From the NCBI RefSeq assembly GCF_008801915.1, contig NZ_VZOV01000002.1, positions 310,001 through 374,000 of the forward strand: a stretch of 64,000 bases of DNA. The letters are read 5' to 3'. Position 1 is the stretch's first letter; every line of letters begins with the position of its first letter. This DNA comes from Cupriavidus gilardii (GTDB lineage Bacteria; Pseudomonadota; Gammaproteobacteria; Burkholderiales; Burkholderiaceae). Position numbers and translations under genes: made by a program. Under the pieces are notes generated by a model. The model saw only the letters and a program-made list of their open reading frames with translations. It made no database searches and was not told where the DNA came from. Of the stretch, positions 17,969 to 26,317 are shown in pieces.

Positions 17969-19594
17969 ATGCAGACCTTCGACTGGACCAATCCCTACCC
18001 CTCCGTGCGCATTCCGCTGTTTGCGCGCAACGTGGTATCGACCTCGCATCCGCTGGCCGCGCAGGCCGGCCTGCGCATGCTGCTCAAGGGCGGCAATGCG
18101 ATCGACGCGGCAATCGCCGCCGCTGCCGCGATCACCATCGTCGAGCCGGTCTCGTGCGGCCTGGGCAGCGATGCCTTCGCGATCCTGTGGGACGGCAAGC
18201 AGCTGCACGGCCTGAACTCGTCGGGGGTGGCCCCGGCCGCCTGGAATCCCGAGTACTTCCGCAACAAGTACGGCGAGGAAGGCAACGGGCTGGCAAAACG
18301 GCCGATCCGCGGCTGGGACAGCGTCACCGTGCCGGGCGTGGTGGCCGGCTGGGCCGCGCTGCACGAGCGTTTCGGCAAGCTGCCGTTCGCCGACCTGATG
18401 GAACCGGCGATCGAGATCGCCGAGCGCGGCTATGCGGTGCCGCCGATCGTCGCGCACAAGTGGGCCGCCGCGGTGCCGGACCTGAAGGACCAGCCGGGCT
18501 ACGCCGACACCTTCATGCCGAACGGCCGCGCGCCGCATACCGGCGAGAAGTTCGTGATGAAGGCCGCCGCGGAAACGCTGCGCCGCATCGGCGCCAGCGG
18601 CGGCCGCGACTACTACGAGGGCCAGATCGCCGAGCGCATCGCCGCCTTCAGCAAGGAGTGCGGCGGCGCGATGACGCTGGCCGACCTGCGCGACTACCGC
18701 CCGGACTGGGTCGAGCCGATCCGCAAGTCCTATCGCGGCTACGAGATCCACGAGATTCCGCCCAACGGCCAAGGCATCGCCGCGCTGATGGCGCTCGGCA
18801 TCCTGGACAACTTCGACGTGGGCAGCCTGCCGGTCGACTCGATCGACTCGCAGCATCTGCAGATCGAGGCGATGAAGCTGGCGTTCGCCGACCTGTACCG
18901 CTACGTGTCGGACCCGCGCAGCATGGAGGTCACGCCCGAGCAGATGCTGGACGACGGCTACCTGAAGTCGCGCGCCAGGCTGATCGACATGAAGCGCGCC
19001 ACGCATTTCGACTTCGGCATGCCGAAGGTCGGCGGCACGATCTACCTGACCGCGGCCGACGAGAACGGCATGATGATCTCGTTCATCCAGTCGAACTACA
19101 TGGGCTTCGGCTCCGGCGTGGTGGTGCCCGGCACCGGCATCAGCCTGCAGAACCGCGGCGTCGGCTTCTCGATGGATCCGAAGTCGCCCAATGTGGTGGC
19201 CGGCGGCAAGCGGCCGTTCCACACGATCATCCCCGCCTTCATGACGCGCGACGGGCAGCCGGTGATGAGCTTCGGCGTGATGGGCGGCGACATGCAGCCG
19301 CAGGGCCATCTGCAGACCGTGGTGCGCATGCTCGACTACAAGCAGCAGCCGCAGGCCGCCTGCTGCGCGCCGCGCTGGAAGGTCAACCGCGACTTCACGC
19401 TGGACGTCGAAGCGACGATGAACCCGGCCACCGTTGCGGGCCTGAAGGACCGCGGCCACCAGCTCAAGTCGGTCGCGGACCCGTATATGGACTTCGGCTC
19501 CGGCCAGTTCATCTGGCGCCTGTCGGAAGATCCCGAGCACGGCTATGTCGCCGCCAGCGACAGCCGTCGCGACGGACAGGCGGTGGGGTTCTGA
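17969..19594 (+). CDS. Gamma-glutamyltransferase family Ntn-hydrolase
   Basis: A 541-residue member of the gamma-glutamyltranspeptidase family, which cleaves itself and then uses the new N-terminal Thr to hydrolyse or transfer gamma-glutamyl groups. Family marks are the N-terminal STSHPLAAQAGLRMLLKGGN with AIDAAIAAAAAI, and the later GGTIYLTAADENG, whose Thr357 aligns with the catalytic Thr of GGT; FGSGVVVPGTGISLQNRG follows. There is no signal peptide, unlike secreted GGT, so it is a cytoplasmic YwrD-like form and may act on other gamma-glutamyl or amide substrates. It is probably co-transcribed with the preceding Bug gene, and a terminator follows. Confidence 0.9.
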   Translation: MQTFDWTNPYPSVRIPLFARNVVSTSHPLAAQAGLRMLLKGGNAIDAAIAAAAAITIVEPVSCGLGSDAFAILWDGKQLHGLNSSGVAPAAWNPEYFRNKYGEEGNGLAKRPIRGWDSVTVPGVVAGWAALHERFGKLPFADLMEPAIEIAERGYAVPPIVAHKWAAAVPDLKDQPGYADTFMPNGRAPHTGEKFVMKAAAETLRRIGASGGRDYYEGQIAERIAAFSKECGGAMTLADLRDYRPDWVEPIRKSYRGYEIHEIPPNGQGIAALMALGILDNFDVGSLPVDSIDSQHLQIEAMKLAFADLYRYVSDPRSMEVTPEQMLDDGYLKSRARLIDMKRATHFDFGMPKVGGTIYLTAADENGMMISFIQSNYMGFGSGVVVPGTGISLQNRGVGFSMDPKSPNVVAGGKRPFHTIIPAFMTRDGQPVMSFGVMGGDMQPQGHLQTVVRMLDYKQQPQAACCAPRWKVNRDFTLDVEATMNPATVAGLKDRGHQLKSVADPYMDFGSGQFIWRLSEDPEHGYVAASDSRRDGQAVGF

Positions 19595-19622
19595 GTTTTC
19601 GCGTTTTCGCGTCTTGATGGAA

Positions 19623-19654
19623 AGAAAGCCGGTCATGCCGGCTTTCTCCTTTTT
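19623..19654 (+). terminator. Rho-independent terminator after the GGT-like gene
   Basis: AGAAAGCCGG, a five-base loop, then CCGGCTTTCT and CCTTTTT. It begins 29 bases after the stop codon. Confidence 0.88.
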
Positions 19655-19737
19655 GCGGGGTTGTTGCGTGTTAGCGGATAGATTCAGCTCTACAACCGCA
19701 CGACACTGGTCGACCCCAACATCGCCAGGAAGCAGGC

Positions 19738-19935
19738 ATGACTCAGGAATCGAACACCGTCCAACGCGGGACAAAGCAGACCACCTCGACGTTGGAGGAA
19801 AAGCTGGCGCAGTTCATTCCGGAGTTGCACGGAGGCGAAGCTATTCCGTCCTCGCCTATCGACGAGACTCCGGCCGGCGCACCGAGGTCAATCGATCTCG
19901 CGGAAGCGAGTTCATCCAAACTGGCCCGACCGTGA
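19738..19935 (+). CDS. Small hypothetical protein (65 aa), possible antitoxin remnant
   Basis: An ATG with AGGA eight bases upstream opens a 65-residue frame in a stretch clearly richer in A+T than its surroundings. It sits alone between a terminator and phzF. The middle part, LEEKLAQFIPELHGGEA, reminds me of the C-terminal tail of AbrB/MazE-type antitoxins (FxPxxHGGE), but the DNA-binding N-terminal half is missing. After that the frame turns into low-complexity sequence, so this may be a broken remnant rather than a working gene. The resemblance is an impression from memory only. Confidence 0.35.
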   Translation: MTQESNTVQRGTKQTTSTLEEKLAQFIPELHGGEAIPSSPIDETPAGAPRSIDLAEASSSKLARP

Positions 19936-20008
19936 CGCCGTTAACTGTACATGGCTCTCACGTGCCATCCGCCTACACTGGCAGCCTGTCCCCGACGATT
20001 CCACCGCC

Positions 20009-20878
20009 ATGCCCACCTACGCCTTCCGCCTGCTCAATGTCTTTGCCGAATCGACCTTCGGCGGCAATCCCCTGTGTGTGTTCGAGGACGGCCGCGGGCT
20101 GGACGATGCCACCATGCAGGCGCTGGCGCTGCAGTTCAACCTGTCCGAGACGACCTTCATCCTGCCGTCGGAGCGGGCCGACGCGATGGTGCGGATCTTC
20201 ACGCCCGGCTACGAGATGCGCTTCGCCGGCCATCCGACGCTGGGCACCGCCCACGCGGTACGGGCGCTGCGCAACACCGGCGATGCGCTGACGCTCGAGT
20301 TCAAGGCGGGCGTCGTGCCGGTGCGCGCGCAAGGCGATGTGTGGACCTTCACCGCGCCGCATCGCGGCCAGCCGAAGACCGCGCCGGCGCCACTGCCCGA
20401 TGCGGAAGTCGCCGCGCTGCTCGGACTGCGGGCCGACGATCTGGCCGGCTCGCCGATCTGGGTCGATACCGGCGCCGATCAGCTGCTGGTGCCGCTCAGC
20501 AGCCCCGACGCCGTGCGCCGCGCGGTGCCCGACGGCAGCCGCCTGGACGCCTGGCCCGCCAGCAGCCTCGGCCGCAAGACCGCCTATCTGTTCGCCTTCG
20601 ATCCGCAGCAGCCTGGGTGCGTGGTCGCCCGCTACTTTTTTACCAAACAGGGCGGCGGCGTGGCCGAGGACCCGGGCACCGGCTCGGCCTGCGCGAATCT
20701 CGGCGGCTGGCTGCTCGCCACCGGCCATGCCTTGCCGGCGCGCTACGAGATTGCCCAGGGCGATCTGGTCGAGCGGCCCTGCCGGCTGCGGCTGGAAGTC
20801 GATGTCGAAGATGGCGAGGGCGCGATCCGCGTCGGGGGCCGCGTGATCGAGATCGGCCGGGGCACCGTCACGCTGTAG
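20009..20878 (+). CDS. PhzF family phenazine-biosynthesis-like isomerase
   Basis: A 289-residue protein with the two-lobed diaminopimelate-epimerase-like fold. The PhzF marks are LLNVFAESTFGGNPLCVF, then the catalytic Glu47 in LSETTF, FTPGYEMRFAGHPTLGTAHA and DPGTGSACANLGGWLL. PhzF proper isomerises a phenazine precursor, but most PhzF-like proteins lie outside phenazine clusters and their substrates are unknown; no phenazine genes are nearby. A PPOX-fold gene follows after 97 bases on the same strand. Confidence 0.92.
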   Translation: MPTYAFRLLNVFAESTFGGNPLCVFEDGRGLDDATMQALALQFNLSETTFILPSERADAMVRIFTPGYEMRFAGHPTLGTAHAVRALRNTGDALTLEFKAGVVPVRAQGDVWTFTAPHRGQPKTAPAPLPDAEVAALLGLRADDLAGSPIWVDTGADQLLVPLSSPDAVRRAVPDGSRLDAWPASSLGRKTAYLFAFDPQQPGCVVARYFFTKQGGGVAEDPGTGSACANLGGWLLATGHALPARYEIAQGDLVERPCRLRLEVDVEDGEGAIRVGGRVIEIGRGTVTL

Positions 20879-20975
20879 ACTTGCCGATGCCGCGCACCGC
20901 CCGAACGGACCACCCGTCGGAAATTCAAACCCGCGGCCGCCCCACTCCTCCACCTCGCTCGACCGCCCATCCGCC

Positions 20976-21593
20976 ATGACCGATCACACCATCGCCACGC
21001 TGGCAGACCTGGAAACGCACTACGGCAAGCCCGCACCGGCCTCGCTGGCCAAGGAAGTCGATTACCTGCATCCGCACTATCGCGCCTTCGTCGAGGCCTC
21101 GCCGTTCTGCCTGCTGTCGACGGTGGCCGACGGCATGGCCGAATGTTCGCCGCGCGGCGATGCGCCCGGCTTCGTCAAGGTGCTGGACGACCGCACGCTG
21201 CTGCTGCCGGACCGCCGCGGCAACAACCGCATCGACAGCCTGCGCAATATCGTCGCCGACCCGCGCGTCGGCCTGCTGTTCCTCGTGCCTGGCGTCGACG
21301 AGACGTTGCGCGTGGCCGGCACGGCGACGATCTCGACCGATCCGGAACTGATCGCGCAGTGCACAGTCGACGGCAAGGCCCCCTCCACCGTGCTGCTGAT
21401 CGCGATCCGCTCGGTGTTCTTCCAGTGCGCCCGCGCGCTGGTGCGTTCGCGGCTGTGGTCGCCCGAAGCGCAGATTCCGCGCAGCGCGTTGCCGAGCACC
21501 GGCACCATCCTGGCGACGCTGAGCCGCGATGCCATCGACGGCCGGGCCTACGACGCCGAGCTGCCGCAGCGGATCCGCCAGACGCTGTACTGA
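20976..21593 (+). CDS. Pyridoxamine 5'-phosphate oxidase-fold FMN-binding protein
   Basis: A 205-residue split-barrel flavoprotein of the MSMEG_1061-like PPOX subfamily. The typical stretches are FCLLSTVADGMAECSPRGDAPG, LLPDRRGNNRIDSLRNI (FMN phosphate-binding Arg/Asn region), VGLLFLVPGVDETLRVAGTA and the C-terminal LWSPEAQIPRSALPSTG. Members usually bind FMN or F420, and their physiological substrates are not known. No ribosome site is evident before the ATG. It is convergent with the TetR gene, 27 bases apart. Confidence 0.88.
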   Translation: MTDHTIATLADLETHYGKPAPASLAKEVDYLHPHYRAFVEASPFCLLSTVADGMAECSPRGDAPGFVKVLDDRTLLLPDRRGNNRIDSLRNIVADPRVGLLFLVPGVDETLRVAGTATISTDPELIAQCTVDGKAPSTVLLIAIRSVFFQCARALVRSRLWSPEAQIPRSALPSTGTILATLSRDAIDGRAYDAELPQRIRQTLY

Positions 21594-21620
21594 TCTGCGC
21601 CGAGTCGAAGGCGTGCCGCG

Positions 21621-22277
21621 CTAGGCTGCCGGCGCGCGCGCCCGCCTGCCGGCTGTCGATGCGGCCCGCTCCGGCCGCGCGCGGATGCCCTCGACCAGCG
21701 TACGCACCATCGCCTCGGCCAGGCGCTCGCGCGCGTGCTCGTCGGCATCGGCCTCCGGGCGATACCAGATCAGCGACCATTGGATGCCGCCCAGCAAGGT
21801 CTTCACCGCGATCGACAGATCGGCATCGGCGGCCAGCGAGCCATCGCGCCTTGCCGCCGCGGCCTGATCCTTGAACAGACGCTCGAAGCGGTCGCGGCTG
21901 GCGATCAGCTCGTCCAGCGTCTGCCGCTGCGACGGCGTGGTCGCGCCGAAGCGATGCATCTGCACGCCCTGCGCCACCACGCTCTCGAACGTGTGGTGTT
22001 CCAGCACGGCGACCGCATGCGCACGCAGCATCGCCGCCAGCACGGTGACGCCGTCGCCCTCGACCTTGCGCGCGGGCTCCACCGCCTCGAACAGCAGCCG
22101 CATGCCTTCGCGATGCACCTCGAAGAACAGGTCGATCTTCGACGCGTAATGATGGTAGATGCGGCCCTTGGTCGCGCCGAGCCGCCGCGCGACGTCGTCG
22201 ATGCTGGTGGCATGGAACCCTTGTTCCATGAAGCATTCGGCGGCCTGGATCAGGATTTCCTGCTTGCTGGGGGTCAT
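21621..22277 (-). CDS. TetR family transcriptional regulator, last gene of the SDR-FMO operon
   Basis: A 218-residue regulator. The N-terminal helix-turn-helix runs from QEILIQAAECFMEQGFHATS to IDDVARRLGATKGRIYHHYA; the rest is the ligand-binding helical domain. Its ATG overlaps the stop of the flavin monooxygenase gene (ATGA at 22274-22277), so translation is coupled and it is made with the enzymes it probably controls. The palindrome at 24709-24732, which overlaps the operon promoter, is the natural candidate for its operator. The inducer is unknown, perhaps a monooxygenase substrate. Confidence 0.93.
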   Translation of the reverse strand: MTPSKQEILIQAAECFMEQGFHATSIDDVARRLGATKGRIYHHYASKIDLFFEVHREGMRLLFEAVEPARKVEGDGVTVLAAMLRAHAVAVLEHHTFESVVAQGVQMHRFGATTPSQRQTLDELIASRDRFERLFKDQAAAARRDGSLAADADLSIAVKTLLGGIQWSLIWYRPEADADEHARERLAEAMVRTLVEGIRARPERAASTAGRRARAPAA

Positions 22278-23680
22278 GCCGCCCCTCCCCGGGCGATATC
22301 GCGAAACAGTTCTCTGGCGTAGCGGCGGAAGTCCACCTCCAGCGTATAGCGTGCCGAGCCGACGAAGCGGCGCGATACGTAGCGCTGATGGGCATCGATT
22401 TCCGCCATCATGCCGTCCCGGCCCGGCAGCCGGATCTCGTTGGCCAGCACCGCGGCCAGCCATTTTCCCTGGATCTCGACCAGCGGAATCGTCGGGCCGA
22501 TCGGCTGCACCAGCCCCAGCATGAACAGGCCATGGCGGCCGGGCGGCATCATGCGGCGATAGAGCTCGGCCTTGCCATCCGCGACCTCGAACACCTGCCG
22601 GTCGAGAAACGGAAAGCTGGCCCGGTAGCCGGTGGCGTGGATGATCGCATCGACGGCCTCACGCGTGCCGTCCTCGAACTCGACGTGGTCGCCATCCAGC
22701 CTGCGGATGTTCGGCTTGATGCGGATCCAGCCATGCCCGCAATACGGAATCAGCTCCTGGCTCAGCGTGGCATGCTCGCGCCAGATCTCGTGGCGGGGCC
22801 GCGGAATGCCGACGCGCGCCTGGTCGCCGGTGGCCAGATACGCCAGCCAGCGCACCAGCGTGCGCGTGACGCGTGTCGGCAGATGCAGGCGCCGTGCGAA
22901 GAAGGCGGACCAGCGGTCGATGGGATGGCCCATGATGTATTTCGGCATGATCCACGCGCTGCGCCGCGTCGAGATCCACGTGCGCTTGGCCGACTTGCAG
23001 ACATCGACGGCGATGTCGACCGCGGAATTGCCGATGCCGACGATCAGCACGTTGCGGTCGCGGAACGGCTCGGCGGTGCGGTAGTGGTGCGAATGGATCT
23101 GCTCGCCGGAAAACTGGCCGTCGAAGCTCGGCCAGCGCGGGTCCCACAGATGGCCGTTGGCGACGATCACCGCGCGATAGCGCCGGCTGCTGCCGTCGCC
23201 CAGCGTGACCCGCCAGCTGCCGTCGCCGACCGGCGCCACGCGCTCCACCCGCGTGTTGAAGCGGATATGCGGCGGGATGCCGAAGCGCTCGGCATAGGCT
23301 TCCAGATATTCGATCACCTCGTAGTGCGACAGGAAATCGGGATACCGGTCAGGGATCGGGAAATCGGAGTAGCCCAGGTTGGTGCGGCTCGTGTCGATAT
23401 GCAGGCTGCGGTAGGCCGACGACATGCCGTTGTCGTTTTCGTAGCGCCACATGCCGCCGATCTTCGAGCCCAGTTCGAAGCAGTCGAAGGCGACGCCCTT
23501 CTCCTTCAGCGCCTTGGCGGCGGTGACGCCCGAACAGCCGGCGCCGACGATGCAGACCGGCAGCGCGGCGACCTCGGGCGACAGCCGGTCGTCGAAGCGC
23601 ATCGCGGCGTCGGCCTGCCGCTCGTGTTCATTGGTGGAGAGCGGGCCGTTACGGCGGAATCCGATCGCGGGGTTCTTCAT
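22274..23680 (-). CDS. Flavin-containing monooxygenase
   Basis: A 468-residue class B flavoprotein that uses FAD, NADPH and O2 to oxygenate a soft nucleophile or a ketone. The FAD Rossmann motif is GAGCSG (46-51), the NADPH motif GIGNSA is near residue 207, and the FMO fingerprint FSGEQIHSHHY (FxGxxxHxxxY) precedes it. The C-terminal ATGY motif (HATGYRASFPF) is present. The ATG at 23678-23680 overlaps the stop of the preceding SDR gene by four bases. An SDR enzyme and a TetR regulator in the same operon suggest an inducible degradation or detoxification step; the substrate cannot be named. Confidence 0.93.
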   Translation of the reverse strand: MKNPAIGFRRNGPLSTNEHERQADAAMRFDDRLSPEVAALPVCIVGAGCSGVTAAKALKEKGVAFDCFELGSKIGGMWRYENDNGMSSAYRSLHIDTSRTNLGYSDFPIPDRYPDFLSHYEVIEYLEAYAERFGIPPHIRFNTRVERVAPVGDGSWRVTLGDGSSRRYRAVIVANGHLWDPRWPSFDGQFSGEQIHSHHYRTAEPFRDRNVLIVGIGNSAVDIAVDVCKSAKRTWISTRRSAWIMPKYIMGHPIDRWSAFFARRLHLPTRVTRTLVRWLAYLATGDQARVGIPRPRHEIWREHATLSQELIPYCGHGWIRIKPNIRRLDGDHVEFEDGTREAVDAIIHATGYRASFPFLDRQVFEVADGKAELYRRMMPPGRHGLFMLGLVQPIGPTIPLVEIQGKWLAAVLANEIRLPGRDGMMAEIDAHQRYVSRRFVGSARYTLEVDFRRYARELFRDIARGGAA

Positions 23681-24648
23681 GCCGTCCCCTTGCTGTCGAG
23701 GTAAGCGCCGAGAATCGCGTCGAAATCGGCGTCGGCATGCAGGCCGAGCGCGCTGGCCTTGTCCGAGGTAAAGGTGCGCGGCCAGCTGTCGACCACGCGC
23801 TGGAGCGCGGGGTCCGGTTCGTAACGGATGCGCGCCGCGGCCGCGTCGCCTGCCACGCGGCGCAGCGCGGCCACCATCTGCGCCACGGTGGTCGACAGCG
23901 ACGGCAGATTGAGCGCCCTGTCGTGCGGCAGCCGGTCCGCCGGCAGATCGTGCATGGCGATCAAGGCCTGCGCGACCGCCTGCGCCGACGCTACCGGCAT
24001 CCGCGTGTCCGGATGCAGGCCGCAGACGACGTCGCGGCTGGCCAGCGGCTCGCGCACGATCGCGGCAATGCGGTCCGACACCGCGGGCAATGGCGCGCCG
24101 TCGCGGATCAGCACGACCGGCAGGCGCAACGCGCGCGCGTCGACGCGGCCGCGGCGGCTGTAGTCGGCCAGCAGCAGCTCGGCAATGGCCTTGTGCGTGC
24201 CATAGGTCGTGTCGGGCTCGGCGCGCAGCCCATCGCCGACCGTCTCGGGCAGGTCTCCCCCGAAGACGGCGATCGAGCTGGCCAGCACCAGCCGGGGCGG
24301 CCTGGCGAAGCCGGCGATCAGCCCGCGCAGGGCCTCGACATGCAGCCGATAGGCGCGCGGCTCGTCGGCTTCGGCCTCCAGCGTCAGGCTGGCCGCGAGA
24401 TGAAACACGCTGTCCGGCGCCAGCGCCGCCAGTTGCGCGGCAAAGCCGGGCTCGGCCAGGTCGCCGCGCAGCACGGTGCGCCGGCACGGCGCGTCCCCAG
24501 GCAGCGGCACGTCGGCGCGGTCGGCCAGCACGAGTTCGTCGATCCGGCGCGGCGTGCCGCCGGGGTCGGCCAGGCTTGGCCGCGCGATCAACGCGCGTTG
24601 CAGCGCGGTGCCGATAAAGCCGGCCGCGCCCGTGATCAGAACCCGCAT
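23677..24648 (-). CDS. NAD-dependent epimerase/dehydratase, DenD-like extended SDR
   Basis: A 323-residue extended short-chain dehydrogenase. The NAD motif GAAGFIG is at residues 7-13, the catalytic YxxxK is YGTHK, and the Ser-rich partner motif is VLASSIAVFGG. The run of IAVFGGDLPETVGDGL, YGTHKAIAELLLADYSRRG and LRLPVVLIRDG resembles D-erythronate dehydrogenase DenD. No kinase, isomerase or aldolase of the DenD pathway is nearby, so the substrate may differ. It is the first gene of the SDR-FMO-TetR operon, whose promoter lies about 60 bases upstream. Confidence 0.88.
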   Translation of the reverse strand: MRVLITGAAGFIGTALQRALIARPSLADPGGTPRRIDELVLADRADVPLPGDAPCRRTVLRGDLAEPGFAAQLAALAPDSVFHLAASLTLEAEADEPRAYRLHVEALRGLIAGFARPPRLVLASSIAVFGGDLPETVGDGLRAEPDTTYGTHKAIAELLLADYSRRGRVDARALRLPVVLIRDGAPLPAVSDRIAAIVREPLASRDVVCGLHPDTRMPVASAQAVAQALIAMHDLPADRLPHDRALNLPSLSTTVAQMVAALRRVAGDAAAARIRYEPDPALQRVVDSWPRTFTSDKASALGLHADADFDAILGAYLDSKGTA

Positions 24649-24708
24649 GCTCTGTCTCCTTGTTGTCGTTCTTGTCGCCGTTCTTGCCGAAGGTGGGCCT
24701 TCGTCGGA

Positions 24709-24742
24709 AAAACATACTACTCGGTAGGTTTTCTCCCGTCAA
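24709..24742 (-). promoter_or_regulatory. Promoter with overlapping palindromic operator of the SDR-FMO-TetR operon
   Basis: On the minus strand TTGACG (24742-24737) and TAGTAT (24719-24714) are 17 bp apart, a good sigma-70 promoter that would start transcription near 24707. A 24-bp palindrome, AAAACnTAC-N6-GTAnGTTTT (24709-24732, 8 of 12 pairs symmetrical), covers the spacer and the -10. A dimeric repressor bound there would block RNA polymerase; the TetR protein encoded by the third gene is the obvious candidate. Confidence 0.7.
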
Positions 24743-24760
24743 AAAAATATCGAGGTGGTC

Positions 24761-24790
24761 GCCCTGCCTGGCCCTGCCTGGCCCTGCTTG
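24761..24790. repeat. Three 10-bp tandem repeats
   Basis: GCCCTGCCTG is repeated three times without a gap; the third copy reads GCCCTGCTTG. It lies in the non-coding stretch upstream of the SDR operon promoter. Confidence 0.7.
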
Positions 24791-24892
24791 TCTCGGCCAT
24801 GGCGCGGCATGGCGGGACGCCGGCAGCGAAGGACGGCGGCCGCGCGTCAACGGGCCACCGTCGGCAAGGTTCGACCAGGATTGCGGCTCGCC

Positions 24893-26317
24893 TTACTTCG
24901 CCCCACCGCGCGGCAACCACTGCGCGGCGTCGCTGCCCAGCGGCACCGATGGCTGTTCCCAGCGGGCCGGCGTTTCGGACAGTTGCGCCGCGTGCCGTAC
25001 CGTCGTCAGCATGCCGAAGCCCGACGGCACGGCCTCCAGCAGGTCGCTGATGTCGTCGATGCGCTGATCCGGCGCCTGCAGGCCGTTGTCGACCCGGCCA
25101 AGGCCGCGCAGCCACTGCGCGGTCTGTGCCAGCGATACGCGTACGTGCCAGCTGCCGCCCTCGGTGGCGCGCCGGTGCAGGGCCGCCATCGCGCCGAGCG
25201 CGAGCAGGTAGCCGGCGGCGTGGTCGAGCACCTGTGCCGGCAGCGGACGCGGCGTGTCGCTGCCGGCCGCTCGGGCCTCGGCGTCGTTGAAGCCAGTCGC
25301 GGTCTGCACCAGCGAATCGAAGCCGCGCTTGCCGGCCCACGGTCCGACATGGCCATAGGCCGACAGCGAGACATAGACGATGCCGGGGCGGGCGCGCGCG
25401 GCCGCCTCGGGGCCGAAGCCCAGCGCCGCGAGGCCGCCGGGCCGGTACCCCTGCAGGAAGACATCGGCGCCGTGCAGCAGCTTGTGCAGCGTGTGCTTGT
25501 CGTCGGCATCGCGCAGATCGAGCTGGCAGGACCGCTTGCCGCGGCCGGTGTCGATCACCAGCGGCGCGATCGACGGCAGATGCGGCGCGGTGACCAGCAG
25601 CACGTCCGCGCCATGCGCGGCCAGCGTGCGGCCGGCCACCGGGCCGGCGATGATGCGGGTGAACTCCAGCACCCGCACGCCGGACAGCGGCCGGGCGTCC
25701 TGCGCCGGCAAGTCCGGCAAGGGCATCGGCGGCGCGTCGCCGATCCGCTCGATCACGATGGGCGGCAACTCGCGCAACGCGGCGGCCTGCGGATGGCCGT
25801 CCCATTCGTCGAAGCTGCGCATCGCCGCGACAACCAGGCCGGCATCGGAAGCGGCGGTCTCGAAGGCCTCCGCCTCCCATTTGCCCAGCGCGGCCTGCAC
25901 CGCGTCCTTGTCGTTGGCGCAGCCGAGCAGCCGCAGCACGCCGTCGCGGTGATGCATGAAGTTCGTGTGCAGCCGGACCCAGCGGCCATCGCCGCAACGA
26001 TAGGCGCCCGCGATCTTGTCCCACAGCTCCGGCGCCGGACCGCCATCGACGCGCAGATAACGCTCGCTGCGAAATTCCGCGATGGCGTGGCGCATATCGA
26101 CCGCGACCTGCTGCCAGCGGCCGGTGCGCTGCTGCCACAGCGCCGCGGCCGCCAACGCCGAAGCGGCCACGCTGGCCTGCGCGGCAGTGCCGACCGCGAA
26201 CGATGACGGCAGCACCGGTTCGGCGCCGCTCAGCGTTGCCTGCGCGAGGGCGGCCTCGGGCAGGCCGGTGGCGCGCCACAGCGCGGCAAGGGTGGCGGCG
26301 GGATCGGGAGATGGCAT
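24893..26317 (-). CDS. CaiB-type CoA transferase with permuted domain order
   Basis: A 474-residue class III CoA transferase-like protein whose parts are in unusual order. Residues 45-180 resemble the C-terminal half of an ordinary CaiB protein (QQRTGRWQQVAVDM at 62-75, then GDGRWVRLHTNF and the DAGLVVAAMRSFDEW segment). The canonical N-terminal half starts only at about 212 (SGVRVLEFTRIIAGPVAGR, AHGADVLLVTAP). Asp365 in VLDHAAGYL aligns with the catalytic Asp of formyl-CoA transferase. A second copy of the helix-linker motif (HVRVSLAQTAQWL) closes it. ATG 26317 has AGGAG four bases upstream. The substrate is unknown, and it may not share function with the operon downstream. Confidence 0.85.
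   Translation of the reverse strand: MPSPDPAATLAALWRATGLPEAALAQATLSGAEPVLPSSFAVGTAAQASVAASALAAAALWQQRTGRWQQVAVDMRHAIAEFRSERYLRVDGGPAPELWDKIAGAYRCGDGRWVRLHTNFMHHRDGVLRLLGCANDKDAVQAALGKWEAEAFETAASDAGLVVAAMRSFDEWDGHPQAAALRELPPIVIERIGDAPPMPLPDLPAQDARPLSGVRVLEFTRIIAGPVAGRTLAAHGADVLLVTAPHLPSIAPLVIDTGRGKRSCQLDLRDADDKHTLHKLLHGADVFLQGYRPGGLAALGFGPEAAARARPGIVYVSLSAYGHVGPWAGKRGFDSLVQTATGFNDAEARAAGSDTPRPLPAQVLDHAAGYLLALGAMAALHRRATEGGSWHVRVSLAQTAQWLRGLGRVDNGLQAPDQRIDDISDLLEAVPSGFGMLTTVRHAAQLSETPARWEQPSVPLGSDAAQWLPRGGAK

Noticed and set aside
24893..26317. Loss of the catalytic Asp in the second CoA transferase
   Set aside because: I first aligned Gln398 with the catalytic position. The reference Asp169 of formyl-CoA transferase is in the GDSNTG motif, which corresponds to VLDHAAG here, so Asp365 is kept.
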